Translations under genes and position numbers: made by a program
Notes under the pieces: generated by a model
Databases searched by the model: none
What the model saw: the letters and a program-made list of their open reading frames with translations, nothing else
Told to the model about the DNA's origin: nothing
Source: Kribbella sindirgiensis
GTDB lineage: Bacteria; Actinomycetota; Actinomycetes; Propionibacteriales; Kribbellaceae
DNA: 64,000 nucleotides
Direction of reading: 5' to 3'
Assembly (NCBI RefSeq): GCF_004331435.1
Contig: NZ_SJKA01000009.1
Coordinates: 1-64,000, forward strand
Shown here: in pieces, positions 42,571 to 52,340 of the stretch
Layout of the letters: every line of letters starts with the position of its first letter
How positions within the stretch are numbered: the first letter of the stretch is position 1

Positions 42571-43410
42571 ACGCGACTAGCGTCGACGAGGAGTTCAACC
42601 CGTCGGTGCACGTGTACGAACCACACAAGGTCGGTCTGCCGGCACTGCGCCCGTACTTCAAGGCGCTGTGGCAGCGGCGGGAGTTCGCAGCGGAGATGTC
42701 CCGGACCAACATCCGGGCCGCCAACACGAACACCTTCTTCGGTCAGGTGTGGCTGGTCCTGAACCCACTGCTGCTGGCAGCGGTCTACTACCTGCTGGTC
42801 GACATCATCGCCGGTGGGGGTTCCAAGATCGACGCCGGCGAGCGGTTCGCGCACATGTGCGGCGGCCTCTTCGCCTTCTACTACTTCTCCGGTGCCATGA
42901 CGGCCGGTGCGGCCAGCGTCGTCGGTGGCGGCAAGCTGCTGATGAACCAGTCGTTCCCGCGCATGCTGTTGCCGTTGTCCGCGGTCCGGACGGCGTTCTT
43001 CCGCTTCCTGCCGACCCTGGGCGTCTACCTGGTGATCCACCTGGTGATGCGCCAGCCGTTGCGGTGGCCGATGCTGCTGGCCCCGGCGTTCCTGATCATG
43101 CTGACGATCTTCGCGGCCGGCATGGGCATGATCTTCGCGGCCCTGCAGGTCTACTTCCGCGACACCACCAGCTTCCTGCCGTACTTCGTGCGGATCTGGC
43201 TGTACCTGTCGCCGGTGCTGTGGTTCGCCGAGCAGGCACCGCCGAAGTTCAAGGGCTTCATCCAGTACAACCCGCTCTACTCGCTGATCGGGGGCTGGGC
43301 GGACCTGCTGGTCCGCGGTGACATCCCCAAGTGGCAGATGTGGGCCGGCGCCGGCTTCTGGGCGATCCTCGCCTTCGTGATCGGCTCGCTGTTCTTCATG
43401 TCGAGGGAGC

Positions 43411-43433
<23 letters not shown>
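42567..43433 (+). CDS. ABC-2 type polysaccharide/teichoic-acid exporter, permease subunit
   Basis: 288 residues, six helices. SRTNIRAANTNTFFGQVWLVLNP before TM1 and YLSPVLWFAEQAPPKFKGFIQYNP near the end are typical of Wzm/TagG-like permeases. It moves lipid-linked glycan across the membrane together with the ATPase encoded next. It heads the polysaccharide operon. Confidence 0.92.
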
Positions 43434-44238
<805 letters not shown>

Positions 44239-44241
44239 CCA

Positions 44242-45336
44242 ATGTCACGCAGCACCGCGCCGGACGTGGGGATCATCACGACCGGCCACGACGTGGCCGA
44301 TGCGCGCCTGCACAAGATCACCGCTGCCCTGCAGCACCGTGACCTGTCGGTCGAGCTGTGGGGCCTCGGCGACGCCGCCGGTGGACCGGCGGGTGCTGTG
44401 GTGCACGCCGGACCGCGCGGCAACCTGGTGCAGCGGCTGGCCCGGACGGCCGTACTGCCGTGGCGGACCAAGGCGAAGGTGGTGATGACGGTCGACCCGG
44501 ACATGATTCCGGTCACCCGGCTCGTCACCGCGCTGCGACGGCGCAAGTTCGTGGTCGACGTGCACGAGGACTACGAGCGCCTGCTCGCCGATCGCGCGTG
44601 GGCGCAGGGCCCGGCGGGTCTGCCGGCCCGGATGATCGTCCGCGCCGGTTCCAAGCTGGCCGCGGGCGCCGACCTCACGGTCGTCGCCGACTCGCACCTC
44701 GCACCGCACCAGGCGAAGCACCGCATCGTGGTGCAGAACCTTCCCAACCGCGGCTTCCTGGCCCCGTCCCCGCCCACCGGCGCACCGCGCGCGGTGTACG
44801 TCGGGGACCTGCGCAGGAGCCGTGGACTGTTCGACATGGTCGAGACCGTCGCCGCGGCGCCGGACTGGTCTCTCGATCTGATCGGCCCGGTCGCACCGTC
44901 GGACCGGGACGAGCTGGAGACCCGGGTCGCACGGCCCGACCTGACCGGTCGGGTCCGGCTGCACGGGCGCCAGCCACCGGCGGACGCGTGGCAGCTCACC
45001 AAGGGAGCTTGGGCGAGCCTGGCCATGCTGCAGCCGACCCCGGCGTTCGTGGAAGCGATGCCGTCCAAGATCTACGAGTACCTCGCCAGCGGTCTTCCCG
45101 TGCTCTCCACGCGCCTGCCCCGGCAGACGAAGGTGATCGAGGAGTCCGGTGGCGGAGTCCTGGTGGACTCGGTGGCGGAGGCGTCCGAGACCCTGCGGCG
45201 CTGGTCCGCGGACCCCGGTGAGCTGGAGAAGCTGCGCGACCACGCGCTGCAGTGGGCGGCGGACCAGCTGCCCACGAACACGCCGTACGACGACCTGGCC
45301 GACGCGATTCTCAATCTTTTAAGAGGAACTGCATGA
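44242..45336 (+). CDS. Glycosyltransferase, GT4-like (GT-B fold)
   Basis: 364 residues. N-domain starts GIITTGHDVADARLHKITAAL, the acceptor side shows VVDVHEDYERLL, and the donor side has PAFVEAMPSKIYEYLASGLPVLST, the usual E-x7-E-like nucleotide-sugar region. Likely transfers one sugar during assembly of the exported glycan. Three nt after the ATPase gene. Confidence 0.88.
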   Translation: MSRSTAPDVGIITTGHDVADARLHKITAALQHRDLSVELWGLGDAAGGPAGAVVHAGPRGNLVQRLARTAVLPWRTKAKVVMTVDPDMIPVTRLVTALRRRKFVVDVHEDYERLLADRAWAQGPAGLPARMIVRAGSKLAAGADLTVVADSHLAPHQAKHRIVVQNLPNRGFLAPSPPTGAPRAVYVGDLRRSRGLFDMVETVAAAPDWSLDLIGPVAPSDRDELETRVARPDLTGRVRLHGRQPPADAWQLTKGAWASLAMLQPTPAFVEAMPSKIYEYLASGLPVLSTRLPRQTKVIEESGGGVLVDSVAEASETLRRWSADPGELEKLRDHALQWAADQLPTNTPYDDLADAILNLLRGTA

Positions 45337-46655
45337 CCGACCGCCCACACCTGCTGTACGTCGCCTGGGGCTTCCCGCCCTGCCGAGGCGGCGGCGTCTA
45401 CCGGGCCCTGGCCACGGCCAACCGGTTCGCCGCGCTCGGCTGGAAGGTGACCGTGCTGACGGCCGACCGCGACACGTTCTTCCGGTTCACCGGTGCGGAC
45501 CTGACCCTCGAGGAGCGGGTCGACCCGTCCGTCGAGGTAGTCCGGGTCCCGTTCGAGTGGCCGATTCTCGAAGCCGACCTGCGCCGCTGGTCCAAGCGCC
45601 GGGCGTCGAACCCGAAGCTCTGGGCCAAGTGGCGCACGAAGCAGGACCAGATCCCGTTCCCGGAAAGCGGCTACGGGCCGTGGCGTTCGGTGATCGAGAA
45701 GGCCGCGGAGCGCATCCACCAGGCGCACAAGGTCGACCTGACGGTCGCCACCGCCAACCCGCACGTCGCGTTCACCGCGGCGTACCACCTGCACAAGAAG
45801 TTCCAGGTGCCGTACGTCATGGACTACCGCGACGCGTGGCTGCTGGACGTGTTCACCGGTGACCGGCTGCACGAGCCGAACAGCCGCGCGGCCAAGTGGG
45901 AGAAGAAGCTGGTCGAGTCCGCCCGCGAGGTCTGGTTCGTGAACGACCCGATCAAGGACTGGCACGAGAAGCTCTACCCGACGCACGCGGGCAAGATGCA
46001 CACGGTCGCCAACGGCTTCGACCCCGACCTGGTGCCGGACACGCAGGACCGCGGCGCCGTCACCGACCGGCCGCTGGTCTTCGGGTACGTCGGAACGGTG
46101 TCGCCGAAGGTGCCGCTCGCGGACTTCGTCAAGGGCTGGCAGCTCGCCAAGGAGCAGTCCGAGGAGCTCGCCGGCGCGAAGGCGAAGATCTACGGCTACC
46201 TCGGGTACTACGCGCAGCCGCGCGCGGACATGCTCGCGACGATCAACGCCGCCACCGAGGACGGGGTCAGCTACGAGGGCCCGGTCGGCAAGGCGGAGAT
46301 CGCCAAGGCGTACGACGAGTTCGACGCGCAACTGCTGATGCTGGGCAAGGGCCGGTACGTGACGAGCGGCAAGGTGTTCGAGTACCTCGCCACCGGGTTG
46401 CCGGTGGTGTCGGTGCACGACCCGGAGAACGCGGCGTCCGACGTCCTGCGGGGGCACCCGCTGTGGTTCCCGGTCGCGGACGTGACGCCGGAGGCGATCG
46501 CGGCGGCGCTGATCGAGGCGGCGCACGCGGCGCGGACCGCGGACGAGGGGATCCGGGCGAAGGCGCGCGAGTTCGGCGCGTCGTACCGGCGGGACCTGCA
46601 ACTCGATCCGCGGATCGAAGCGCTGGCCGCGAGTGTGAAGGGGGTTGCAGCGTGA
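45333..46655 (+). CDS. Glycosyltransferase, GT4 family
   Basis: 440 residues. YVAWGFPPCRGGGVYRALATA is the GT4 glycine-rich N-terminus; VMDYRDAWLLDVF and FGYVGTVSPKVPLADF lie in the interdomain area; SGKVFEYLATGLPVVSV is the donor motif. ATG 45333 overlaps the previous stop (ATGA) and follows AGAGGAAC. It works in the same glycan assembly. Confidence 0.9.
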   Translation: MTDRPHLLYVAWGFPPCRGGGVYRALATANRFAALGWKVTVLTADRDTFFRFTGADLTLEERVDPSVEVVRVPFEWPILEADLRRWSKRRASNPKLWAKWRTKQDQIPFPESGYGPWRSVIEKAAERIHQAHKVDLTVATANPHVAFTAAYHLHKKFQVPYVMDYRDAWLLDVFTGDRLHEPNSRAAKWEKKLVESAREVWFVNDPIKDWHEKLYPTHAGKMHTVANGFDPDLVPDTQDRGAVTDRPLVFGYVGTVSPKVPLADFVKGWQLAKEQSEELAGAKAKIYGYLGYYAQPRADMLATINAATEDGVSYEGPVGKAEIAKAYDEFDAQLLMLGKGRYVTSGKVFEYLATGLPVVSVHDPENAASDVLRGHPLWFPVADVTPEAIAAALIEAAHAARTADEGIRAKAREFGASYRRDLQLDPRIEALAASVKGVAA

Positions 46656-47365
46656 GCAAGGTCGTTCTGCTGTCCACGAGGAAGTTGCCGCCGACGTACT
46701 TCGACCAGGTTCGTGAGGACCTCGGCGATCAGGACATCACCATCGACGTCGTCGGTTGGGTGGCTCCGTCCGCCTGGGTGGCCGACAAGGTCAACACGTT
46801 CACGCTGATCGGCCCGGGCCGGATGCCGGCCGCGCCGGCGCCCGAGCCGGAGCCGGCCACCGAGCCGACCGACGAGGCCCCCGACGCCGTCATCGCCCCC
46901 GAAGCGGTCGCCGACCCGGCAACCGTCGTTGAAGACGAAGCCAAGATCGCCCCGGCCGCCGCTGAGGTGGCCGCCGCCGGAACCACCGCCTCCACTCCTC
47001 CGCCTGCTGCGAAGCCGCGGCCCACTGGGGCGAAGCGGGTGGTGAAGGCTGTGGAGTGGCGCGCACGGAGAGCCAAGAAGGTCGCCGGGCGGATGTTGCC
47101 CAAGGCAATCAAGACCTCGGCGCCGGTGAAGTTCCTGCGCGGTCAGCGGGCGACCAGCGACCTCGGCAAGACGTACTGGGAGCGGGTGCTCAGCCGTCGC
47201 GACGTGCTGTCGACCATCGACCAGGCCGATGTCGTGATCGCGCTCGACGCCGGCGCCATCTGGGCCGGCTGGAACCTCGGCCAGCGGAAGGCGAGCACCC
47301 CGGTCGTGCTCGGTCTGCCCGCGGCCCGTCGCGAGCTCGACATGATGAAGGTCCCTTCTGCGTAA
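46652..47365 (+). CDS. Unrecognised protein with Pro/Ala/Glu-rich linker in the glycan operon
   Basis: 237 residues. A short alpha/beta N-part (SKVVLLSTRKLPPTYFDQV) and a C-part with Rossmann-like look (LSTIDQADVVIALDAGAIWAG, TPVVLGLPAARREL) are separated by about 75 residues of Pro/Ala/Glu linker and a basic stretch (AVEWRARRAKKVAG). It may be a divergent or accessory half of a GT-B enzyme. GTG 46652 overlaps the previous stop; its TAA overlaps the next ATG (TAATG). Confidence 0.7.
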   Translation: MSKVVLLSTRKLPPTYFDQVREDLGDQDITIDVVGWVAPSAWVADKVNTFTLIGPGRMPAAPAPEPEPATEPTDEAPDAVIAPEAVADPATVVEDEAKIAPAAAEVAAAGTTASTPPPAAKPRPTGAKRVVKAVEWRARRAKKVAGRMLPKAIKTSAPVKFLRGQRATSDLGKTYWERVLSRRDVLSTIDQADVVIALDAGAIWAGWNLGQRKASTPVVLGLPAARRELDMMKVPSA

Positions 47366-48558
47366 TGGGTGACACGACGACGATGACGATCCGCGAGCAC
47401 CTGCCGGCGCCGTTGGCCCGGACCGCTGGAGCGGTCCGGCGGCGCCTGCGGGGCTTGCGGTACTCGTACGCGCAACTGCCGGCCTTCCCGCCGGCAGGGG
47501 CGACACGGGTGCGGATGCTGGTCGGACCGACCAACTCCGCCGGTCAGGGGTACGCCTGGGCACAGGCCGCCAAGACCCTGCCGGACGTCAGCGCCGTGGC
47601 GTTCTCCCTGCACCGCAAGGGACAGTTCCAGTTCGCCGACGACTACGGCGTACCGCTGGCGTGGTTCGGTCAGCCGCGCTGGCAGCGCGCCCAGGAGCGG
47701 TACGTCGTCGAGAACTACACGCATGTGATGGTCGAGTCGCTGCGTCCGGTCTTCGGCGCCCGCGGCGTTTCGGACGCCTCCGCCGACATCGAGACGATGC
47801 TCGGCAAGGGCATCAACGTGAGCTTGCTCTTCCACGGCTCCGACATCCGCCTGCCCAGCCGGCACGCGCAGCGCGAGCGCTGGTCGCCGTTCACCCCGGG
47901 TGACGAGCTGACCGATCGCCTCGAGCCGCAGGCCCGCCGGCACGCCGAGCTCGTCGAGTCGCTGCAGCTTCCGGTGTTCGTCTCCACGGTCGACCTGCTG
48001 GACGACGTACCGAACGCCCAGTGGCTGCCGGTCGCGATCGATCCGGCGCCCTGGCAGCAGGCCGCACGGCCGTTGTTCTCCGGCGCGAAGCCGGTCGTCG
48101 CGCACGTCCCGTCGAACGCGAAACTCAAGGGCACCGAGGAGATCGACGCGGTGCTGACCCGGCTGCACGAGAGCGGCGTGGTCGAGTACCGGCGGATCAC
48201 CGGGGTACCGCACGAGCAGATGGCAAGCGTCATCGGTGACGCCGACATCGTTGTCGATCAGCTCCGGATCGGCCTGTACGGCGTGGCAGCCGCGGAAGCG
48301 CTGGCGGCCGGGCGGATCGTGGTTTCGTACGTCGGTGACGGGGTGCGCCACCGAGTGCGTAGTCTGGCCGGGCGAGAGGTGCCGATCGTGGAGGCGGATC
48401 CCGACACCCTGGGTGATGTCGTCAGCGGTCTGATCGCGGATCGTGACGCCGCCGCCGCGCAGGCGGCCACCGGCCCCGAGTTCGTGGCGGCGTTGCACGA
48501 CGGACGCCGCTCGGCCGAAGTACTGAGTAGTTGGCTCACCAAGAAGGAGACCCTGTGA
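47365..48558 (+). CDS. Glycosyltransferase-like protein, paralogue of the C-terminal half of the 54855 gene
   Basis: 397 residues. MLVGPTNSAGQGYAWAQA, LLFHGSDIRLPSRH, VPSNAKLKGTEEIDAVL and GDADIVVDQLRIGLYGVAAAE suggest a GT-B-fold transferase outside the well-known classes. The same four blocks occur in order in the C-terminal domain of the 874-residue protein downstream. ATG 47365 overlaps the preceding stop. Confidence 0.8.
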   Translation: MGDTTTMTIREHLPAPLARTAGAVRRRLRGLRYSYAQLPAFPPAGATRVRMLVGPTNSAGQGYAWAQAAKTLPDVSAVAFSLHRKGQFQFADDYGVPLAWFGQPRWQRAQERYVVENYTHVMVESLRPVFGARGVSDASADIETMLGKGINVSLLFHGSDIRLPSRHAQRERWSPFTPGDELTDRLEPQARRHAELVESLQLPVFVSTVDLLDDVPNAQWLPVAIDPAPWQQAARPLFSGAKPVVAHVPSNAKLKGTEEIDAVLTRLHESGVVEYRRITGVPHEQMASVIGDADIVVDQLRIGLYGVAAAEALAAGRIVVSYVGDGVRHRVRSLAGREVPIVEADPDTLGDVVSGLIADRDAAAAQAATGPEFVAALHDGRRSAEVLSSWLTKKETL

Positions 48559-49166
48559 CGGCCCGCATCGCGCCCTCCGCCGACGTCGACGACAGCGCCC
48601 AGATCGGCGACGGTTCGTCGGTGTGGCACCTGGCCCAGATCCGCGAGAACGCGGTCCTCGGCAAGAACTGCATCGTCGGCCGCGGAGCCTACGTCGGGAC
48701 CGGGGTCCGGATGGGCGACAACTGCAAGATCCAGAACTACGCGCTGGTGTACGAGCCCGCGTCCCTCGAGGACGGCGTGTTCATCGGCCCGGCGGTGGTG
48801 CTCACCAACGACTACTTCCCGCGCGCGGTGAACCCGGACGGGTCGCCGAAGAGCGGGCACGACTGGGAACCGGTCGGGGTGACGATGAAGGAAGGCTGCT
48901 CGCTCGGTGCGCGCAGCGTGTGCGTGGCCCCGGTCACCATCGGCCGCTGGGCGACGGTCGCCGCGGGTGCGGTCGTCACCAAGGACGTGCCAGACTTCGC
49001 GCTGGTCGCGGGGGTCCCGGCGCGCCGGCTCAAGTGGGTCGGCAAGGCCGGGGTTCCGCTGCTCTCCGTCGGGGACGGCGAGTGGAAGTGCCCGAACACG
49101 GGCGAGATGTACATCGAAACCGACGGACGGCTGCGGCCGGCCGATGAAGCACAGGAGGAGAACTGA
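48555..49166 (+). CDS. Sugar-nucleotide N-acetyltransferase, hexapeptide repeat (WbpD/WlbB-like)
   Basis: 203 residues of left-handed beta helix: IAPSADVDDSAQIGDGSSVW, IVGRGAYVGTGVRMGDNC. The loop VLTNDYFPRAVNPDG is a hallmark of enzymes that acetylate the 3-amino group of UDP-2-acetamido-3-amino sugars. A C-terminal extension carries CPNTGEMY. GTG 48555 has AAGGAGA. It follows and precedes other genes of the same pathway. Confidence 0.88.
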   Translation: MTARIAPSADVDDSAQIGDGSSVWHLAQIRENAVLGKNCIVGRGAYVGTGVRMGDNCKIQNYALVYEPASLEDGVFIGPAVVLTNDYFPRAVNPDGSPKSGHDWEPVGVTMKEGCSLGARSVCVAPVTIGRWATVAAGAVVTKDVPDFALVAGVPARRLKWVGKAGVPLLSVGDGEWKCPNTGEMYIETDGRLRPADEAQEEN

Positions 49167-50278
49167 TGGTGCAGCCGATTCCGGCCGCGAAGCCGATCAT
49201 CGGGAAGGAGGAGCGCGAGGCTGTCGACCGTGTCATGCAGTCCGGCATGCTCGCCCAGGGTCCTGAGGTGGCGGCGTTCGAGCAGGAGTTCGGCGCAGCG
49301 CTGGTCTCCGGCCGGGCGTGCGTCGCGACGAACTCGGGCACGTCGGGTCTCCACCTCGGCCTGCTGGCCGCGGGGGTCGGACCGGGTGACGAGGTCATCG
49401 TCCCGTCCTTCACCTTCGCCGCGACCGCGAACAGCGTCGCGCTGACCGGGGCCACCCCGGTGTTCGTCGACATCGAGCCGACGTACTTCTGCCTGGACCC
49501 GGTCGCGGTCGAGGCCGCGATCACCGAGAAGACCAAGGCCGTCATGCCGGTGCACCTGTTCGGTCACCCGGCCAACGTCACCGCGCTGCAGGCCATAGCT
49601 GATAAACACAGTGCCGACAAGCCCGCCGAGCGCCGCATTCAAATCTACGAGGACGCCGCGCAGGCCCACGGCGCCACCTGGAACGGCGCGCCGGTCGGCA
49701 CCTTCGGCGAGTTCGCGATGTTCAGCCTGTACCCGACCAAGAACATGACGTCCGGTGAGGGCGGCATGAACTCGGTCGCGAACGCCGACCTCGAGCGCCG
49801 GATGCGGCTGTTCCGCAACCAGGGCATGCTCAAGCAGTACGAGAACGAGGTCGTCGGCCTGAACAACCGGATGACCGACCTGCACGCCGCCATCGGCCGT
49901 GTGCAGCTGACCAAGGTCGGCGGCTGGACCAAGCAGCGGCAGGAGAACGCGGCCTTCCTGGACGCGAACCTGCAGGGTGTCGCCGTTCCGGCGGTCGCCG
50001 CCGAGGCGACCCACGTGTACCACCAGTACACGATCCGCGTGACCGAGGACCGCGACGGCTTCGCGAACGCGCTGCGGACCGAGTACGGCGTCGGCTGCGG
50101 CGTGTACTACCCGATCCCGAACCACCGGCTCCCGTCGTTCCAGCGTGAGCTGGACCTGCCGGAGACCGAGAAGGCCGCGGCCGAGGTGCTCTCGCTGCCG
50201 GTCCACCCCTCGCTGTCCGAGGAAGACCTGAACCGGATCGTGGCCGCGGTGAACACCGTGGCGAAGGCGGGTGCGTGA
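49166..50278 (+). CDS. DegT/DnrJ/EryC1/StrS sugar aminotransferase (WbpE-like)
   Basis: 370 residues. PLP-dependent: GTSGLHLGLLAAGVGPGDEV, EDAAQAHGA, and the Schiff-base Lys192 in YPTKNMTSGEGG. It likely aminates the 3-keto sugar formed by the Gfo/Idh dehydrogenase encoded next. Its ATG shares one base with the previous stop (TGATG). Confidence 0.92.
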   Translation: MVQPIPAAKPIIGKEEREAVDRVMQSGMLAQGPEVAAFEQEFGAALVSGRACVATNSGTSGLHLGLLAAGVGPGDEVIVPSFTFAATANSVALTGATPVFVDIEPTYFCLDPVAVEAAITEKTKAVMPVHLFGHPANVTALQAIADKHSADKPAERRIQIYEDAAQAHGATWNGAPVGTFGEFAMFSLYPTKNMTSGEGGMNSVANADLERRMRLFRNQGMLKQYENEVVGLNNRMTDLHAAIGRVQLTKVGGWTKQRQENAAFLDANLQGVAVPAVAAEATHVYHQYTIRVTEDRDGFANALRTEYGVGCGVYYPIPNHRLPSFQRELDLPETEKAAAEVLSLPVHPSLSEEDLNRIVAAVNTVAKAGA

Positions 50279-50279
50279 G

Positions 50280-51281
50280 ATGGCGAACCTGCGTGCGGGC
50301 CTGATCGGCCTGGGCATGATGGGCCGGCACCACGCCCGGGTGCTGGCGTCCCTCGAGGGCGTCGACCTGGTCGCGGTCGCCGACCCGGGTGGTGACAAGT
50401 TCGGCGTCGCCGGCGGTCGTCCGGTGCACGAGAACATCGAGCAGCTGATCGCCGAGAAGATCGACTACTGCATGGTCGCGGTACCGACGCAGTACCACGC
50501 CGAGATCGCGAAGGCGCTGGCCGAGGCCGGCGTGCACGCGATGATCGAGAAGCCGCTGGCCGGCTCCTCGGCCGAGGCGACCGAGATCGCGAAGGCGTTC
50601 GAGGCGGCCGGTCTGGTCGGCGCGGTCGGCCACATCGAGCGGTACAACCCGGCGCTGCAGGCGCTGCGGGTGCGGCTGGAGGCCGGTGAGCTGGGCGACA
50701 TCTACCAGATCACCACCCGCCGCCAGGGCCCGTTCCCGGCCCGGATCGCCGACGTCGGCGTGGTGCTGGACCTGGCCACCCACGACATCGACCTGACCGC
50801 GTGGGTGACGCAGTCGCCGTTCGTCACGGTGGCCGCGCAGAGCGCCCACAAGTCCGGTCGGCAGTACGAGGACCTGATCGCGGTGACCGGCAAGCTGGCC
50901 AACGGCACCGTCACCAGCCACCTGGTCAACTGGCTGTCCCCGATGAAGGAGCGGCTCACCGTGGTCACGGGTGAGAAGGGCGCGTTCATCGCCGACACCC
51001 TGACCGCGGACCTGACCTTCCACGCCAACGGCACCGTGCAGACCGCGTGGGACGACGTCGCGCATTTCCGCGGTGTCAGCGAGGGCGACATGGTCCGGTA
51101 CGCGATCAGCAAGCCCGAGCCGCTGAAGACCGAGCACGAGCAGTTCCGCGACGCGGTGCTCGGCAAGGAGGCCGACATCGTCACGTTGCAGCAGGGTCTG
51201 ACCACCGTCCGGGTGGCCGAGGCCGTTCTGCAGTCGGCGACGGAGGACCGGACTGTGGCCGTCGCCGGGGAGACCCTGTAG
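50280..51281 (+). CDS. Gfo/Idh/MocA sugar-nucleotide 3-dehydrogenase (WbpB/GnnA-like)
   Basis: 333 residues. NAD site LIGLGMMGRHHARVL, EKPLAGSS active-site lysine region, GHIERYNPALQAL and DLATHDIDL. It probably oxidises C3 of a UDP-GlcNAc or UDP-GlcNAcA substrate. The GHIERYNPA signature is also found in GnnA-type enzymes acting on UDP-GlcNAc, so the oxidation state of C6 is open. ATG 50280 is preferred over GTG 50271. Confidence 0.88.
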   Translation: MANLRAGLIGLGMMGRHHARVLASLEGVDLVAVADPGGDKFGVAGGRPVHENIEQLIAEKIDYCMVAVPTQYHAEIAKALAEAGVHAMIEKPLAGSSAEATEIAKAFEAAGLVGAVGHIERYNPALQALRVRLEAGELGDIYQITTRRQGPFPARIADVGVVLDLATHDIDLTAWVTQSPFVTVAAQSAHKSGRQYEDLIAVTGKLANGTVTSHLVNWLSPMKERLTVVTGEKGAFIADTLTADLTFHANGTVQTAWDDVAHFRGVSEGDMVRYAISKPEPLKTEHEQFRDAVLGKEADIVTLQQGLTTVRVAEAVLQSATEDRTVAVAGETL

Positions 51282-51283
51282 CC

Positions 51284-52336
51284 ATGAAGGTTCTGAGCGT
51301 TGTCGGGGCGCGCCCGCAGTTCGTGAAGCTGGCACCGGTGGCAGAGGCTTTTGCCGCGACCGAGCACCAGCACGTGATCGTGCACACTGGGCAGCACTAC
51401 GACAAGAACATGTCCGACGTGTTCTTCGCCGACCTGCGGATCCCGGACCCGGACGTCCACCTGGGCGTCGGGTCCGGCAGCCACGGTGTCCAGACCGGCG
51501 CGATGCTGGCCGCGATGGACGCCGTACTGGACGAGCACAAGCCGGACTGGGTGCTGGTGTACGGCGACACGAACTCGACGCTCGCCGGCACGCTGTCCGC
51601 GGTGAAGATGCACCTGCCGGTCGCGCACCTCGAGGCCGGCCTGCGCTCGTTCAACCGGCTGATGCCAGAGGAGCACAACCGGGTACTCACCGACCACGCG
51701 GCGGACCTGCTGCTGGCCCCGACCCAGGTCGCGATGGACCACCTGGCGAACGAGGGTCTGAAGGACAGGTCGCGGCTGGTCGGCGACGTGATGACCGACG
51801 TGTGCTTCCGGGTCCGCGACGCGGTCGCGGACAAGCCGCTGGACCTGCCGTTCAAGCGCGGTGAGTACGTCGTCTCGACCATCCACCGGGCCGAGAACAC
51901 CGACGACCCGGCGCGGCTGGCCGCGATCGTCGACGGTCTCGCCGGGGCCGGTACGCCGGTTCTGCTGCTGGCCCACCCGCGGCTGGTCGCGAAGTGCGCG
52001 GAGCACGGCATCAAGCTGGAGCGGCCGGACGGTTCGCTGCACGTCCGGGAGCCGCTGGCCTACCCCGAGATGGTCGCGGCCGTGCTCGGTTCGGCCGGTG
52101 TGGTGACCGACTCCGGGGGTCTCCAGAAGGAGGCCTTCCTGCTCGGCCGGGTGTGCACCACGCTGCGCACCGAGACCGAGTGGGTCGAGACGCTGGACGA
52201 CGGATGGAACGTGTTGACATCCGACGTGAGTAAGCTGCCCGAGTTGGCCGCACGGCCGACGCCCACGGGGGACCGCCCGATGCCGTACGGCGACGGGCAC
52301 GCTGCAGAGCGTGTCGTCTCCACTCTCGCGGAGTAA
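51284..52336 (+). CDS. wecB: UDP-N-acetylglucosamine 2-epimerase family (WecB/WbpI-like)
   Basis: 350 residues. VVGARPQFVKLAP, VYGDTNSTLAGTL, HLEAGLRSFNRLMPEEHNR, STIHRAENTDD and TDSGGLQKEAFLLG are the family blocks. WecB makes UDP-ManNAc; the relative WbpI acts on the 2,3-diacetamido uronate. Because WbpB/D/E-like genes are adjacent, the WbpI role is at least as likely. Confidence 0.92.
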   Translation: MKVLSVVGARPQFVKLAPVAEAFAATEHQHVIVHTGQHYDKNMSDVFFADLRIPDPDVHLGVGSGSHGVQTGAMLAAMDAVLDEHKPDWVLVYGDTNSTLAGTLSAVKMHLPVAHLEAGLRSFNRLMPEEHNRVLTDHAADLLLAPTQVAMDHLANEGLKDRSRLVGDVMTDVCFRVRDAVADKPLDLPFKRGEYVVSTIHRAENTDDPARLAAIVDGLAGAGTPVLLLAHPRLVAKCAEHGIKLERPDGSLHVREPLAYPEMVAAVLGSAGVVTDSGGLQKEAFLLGRVCTTLRTETEWVETLDDGWNVLTSDVSKLPELAARPTPTGDRPMPYGDGHAAERVVSTLAE

Positions 52337-52340
52337 CTAC

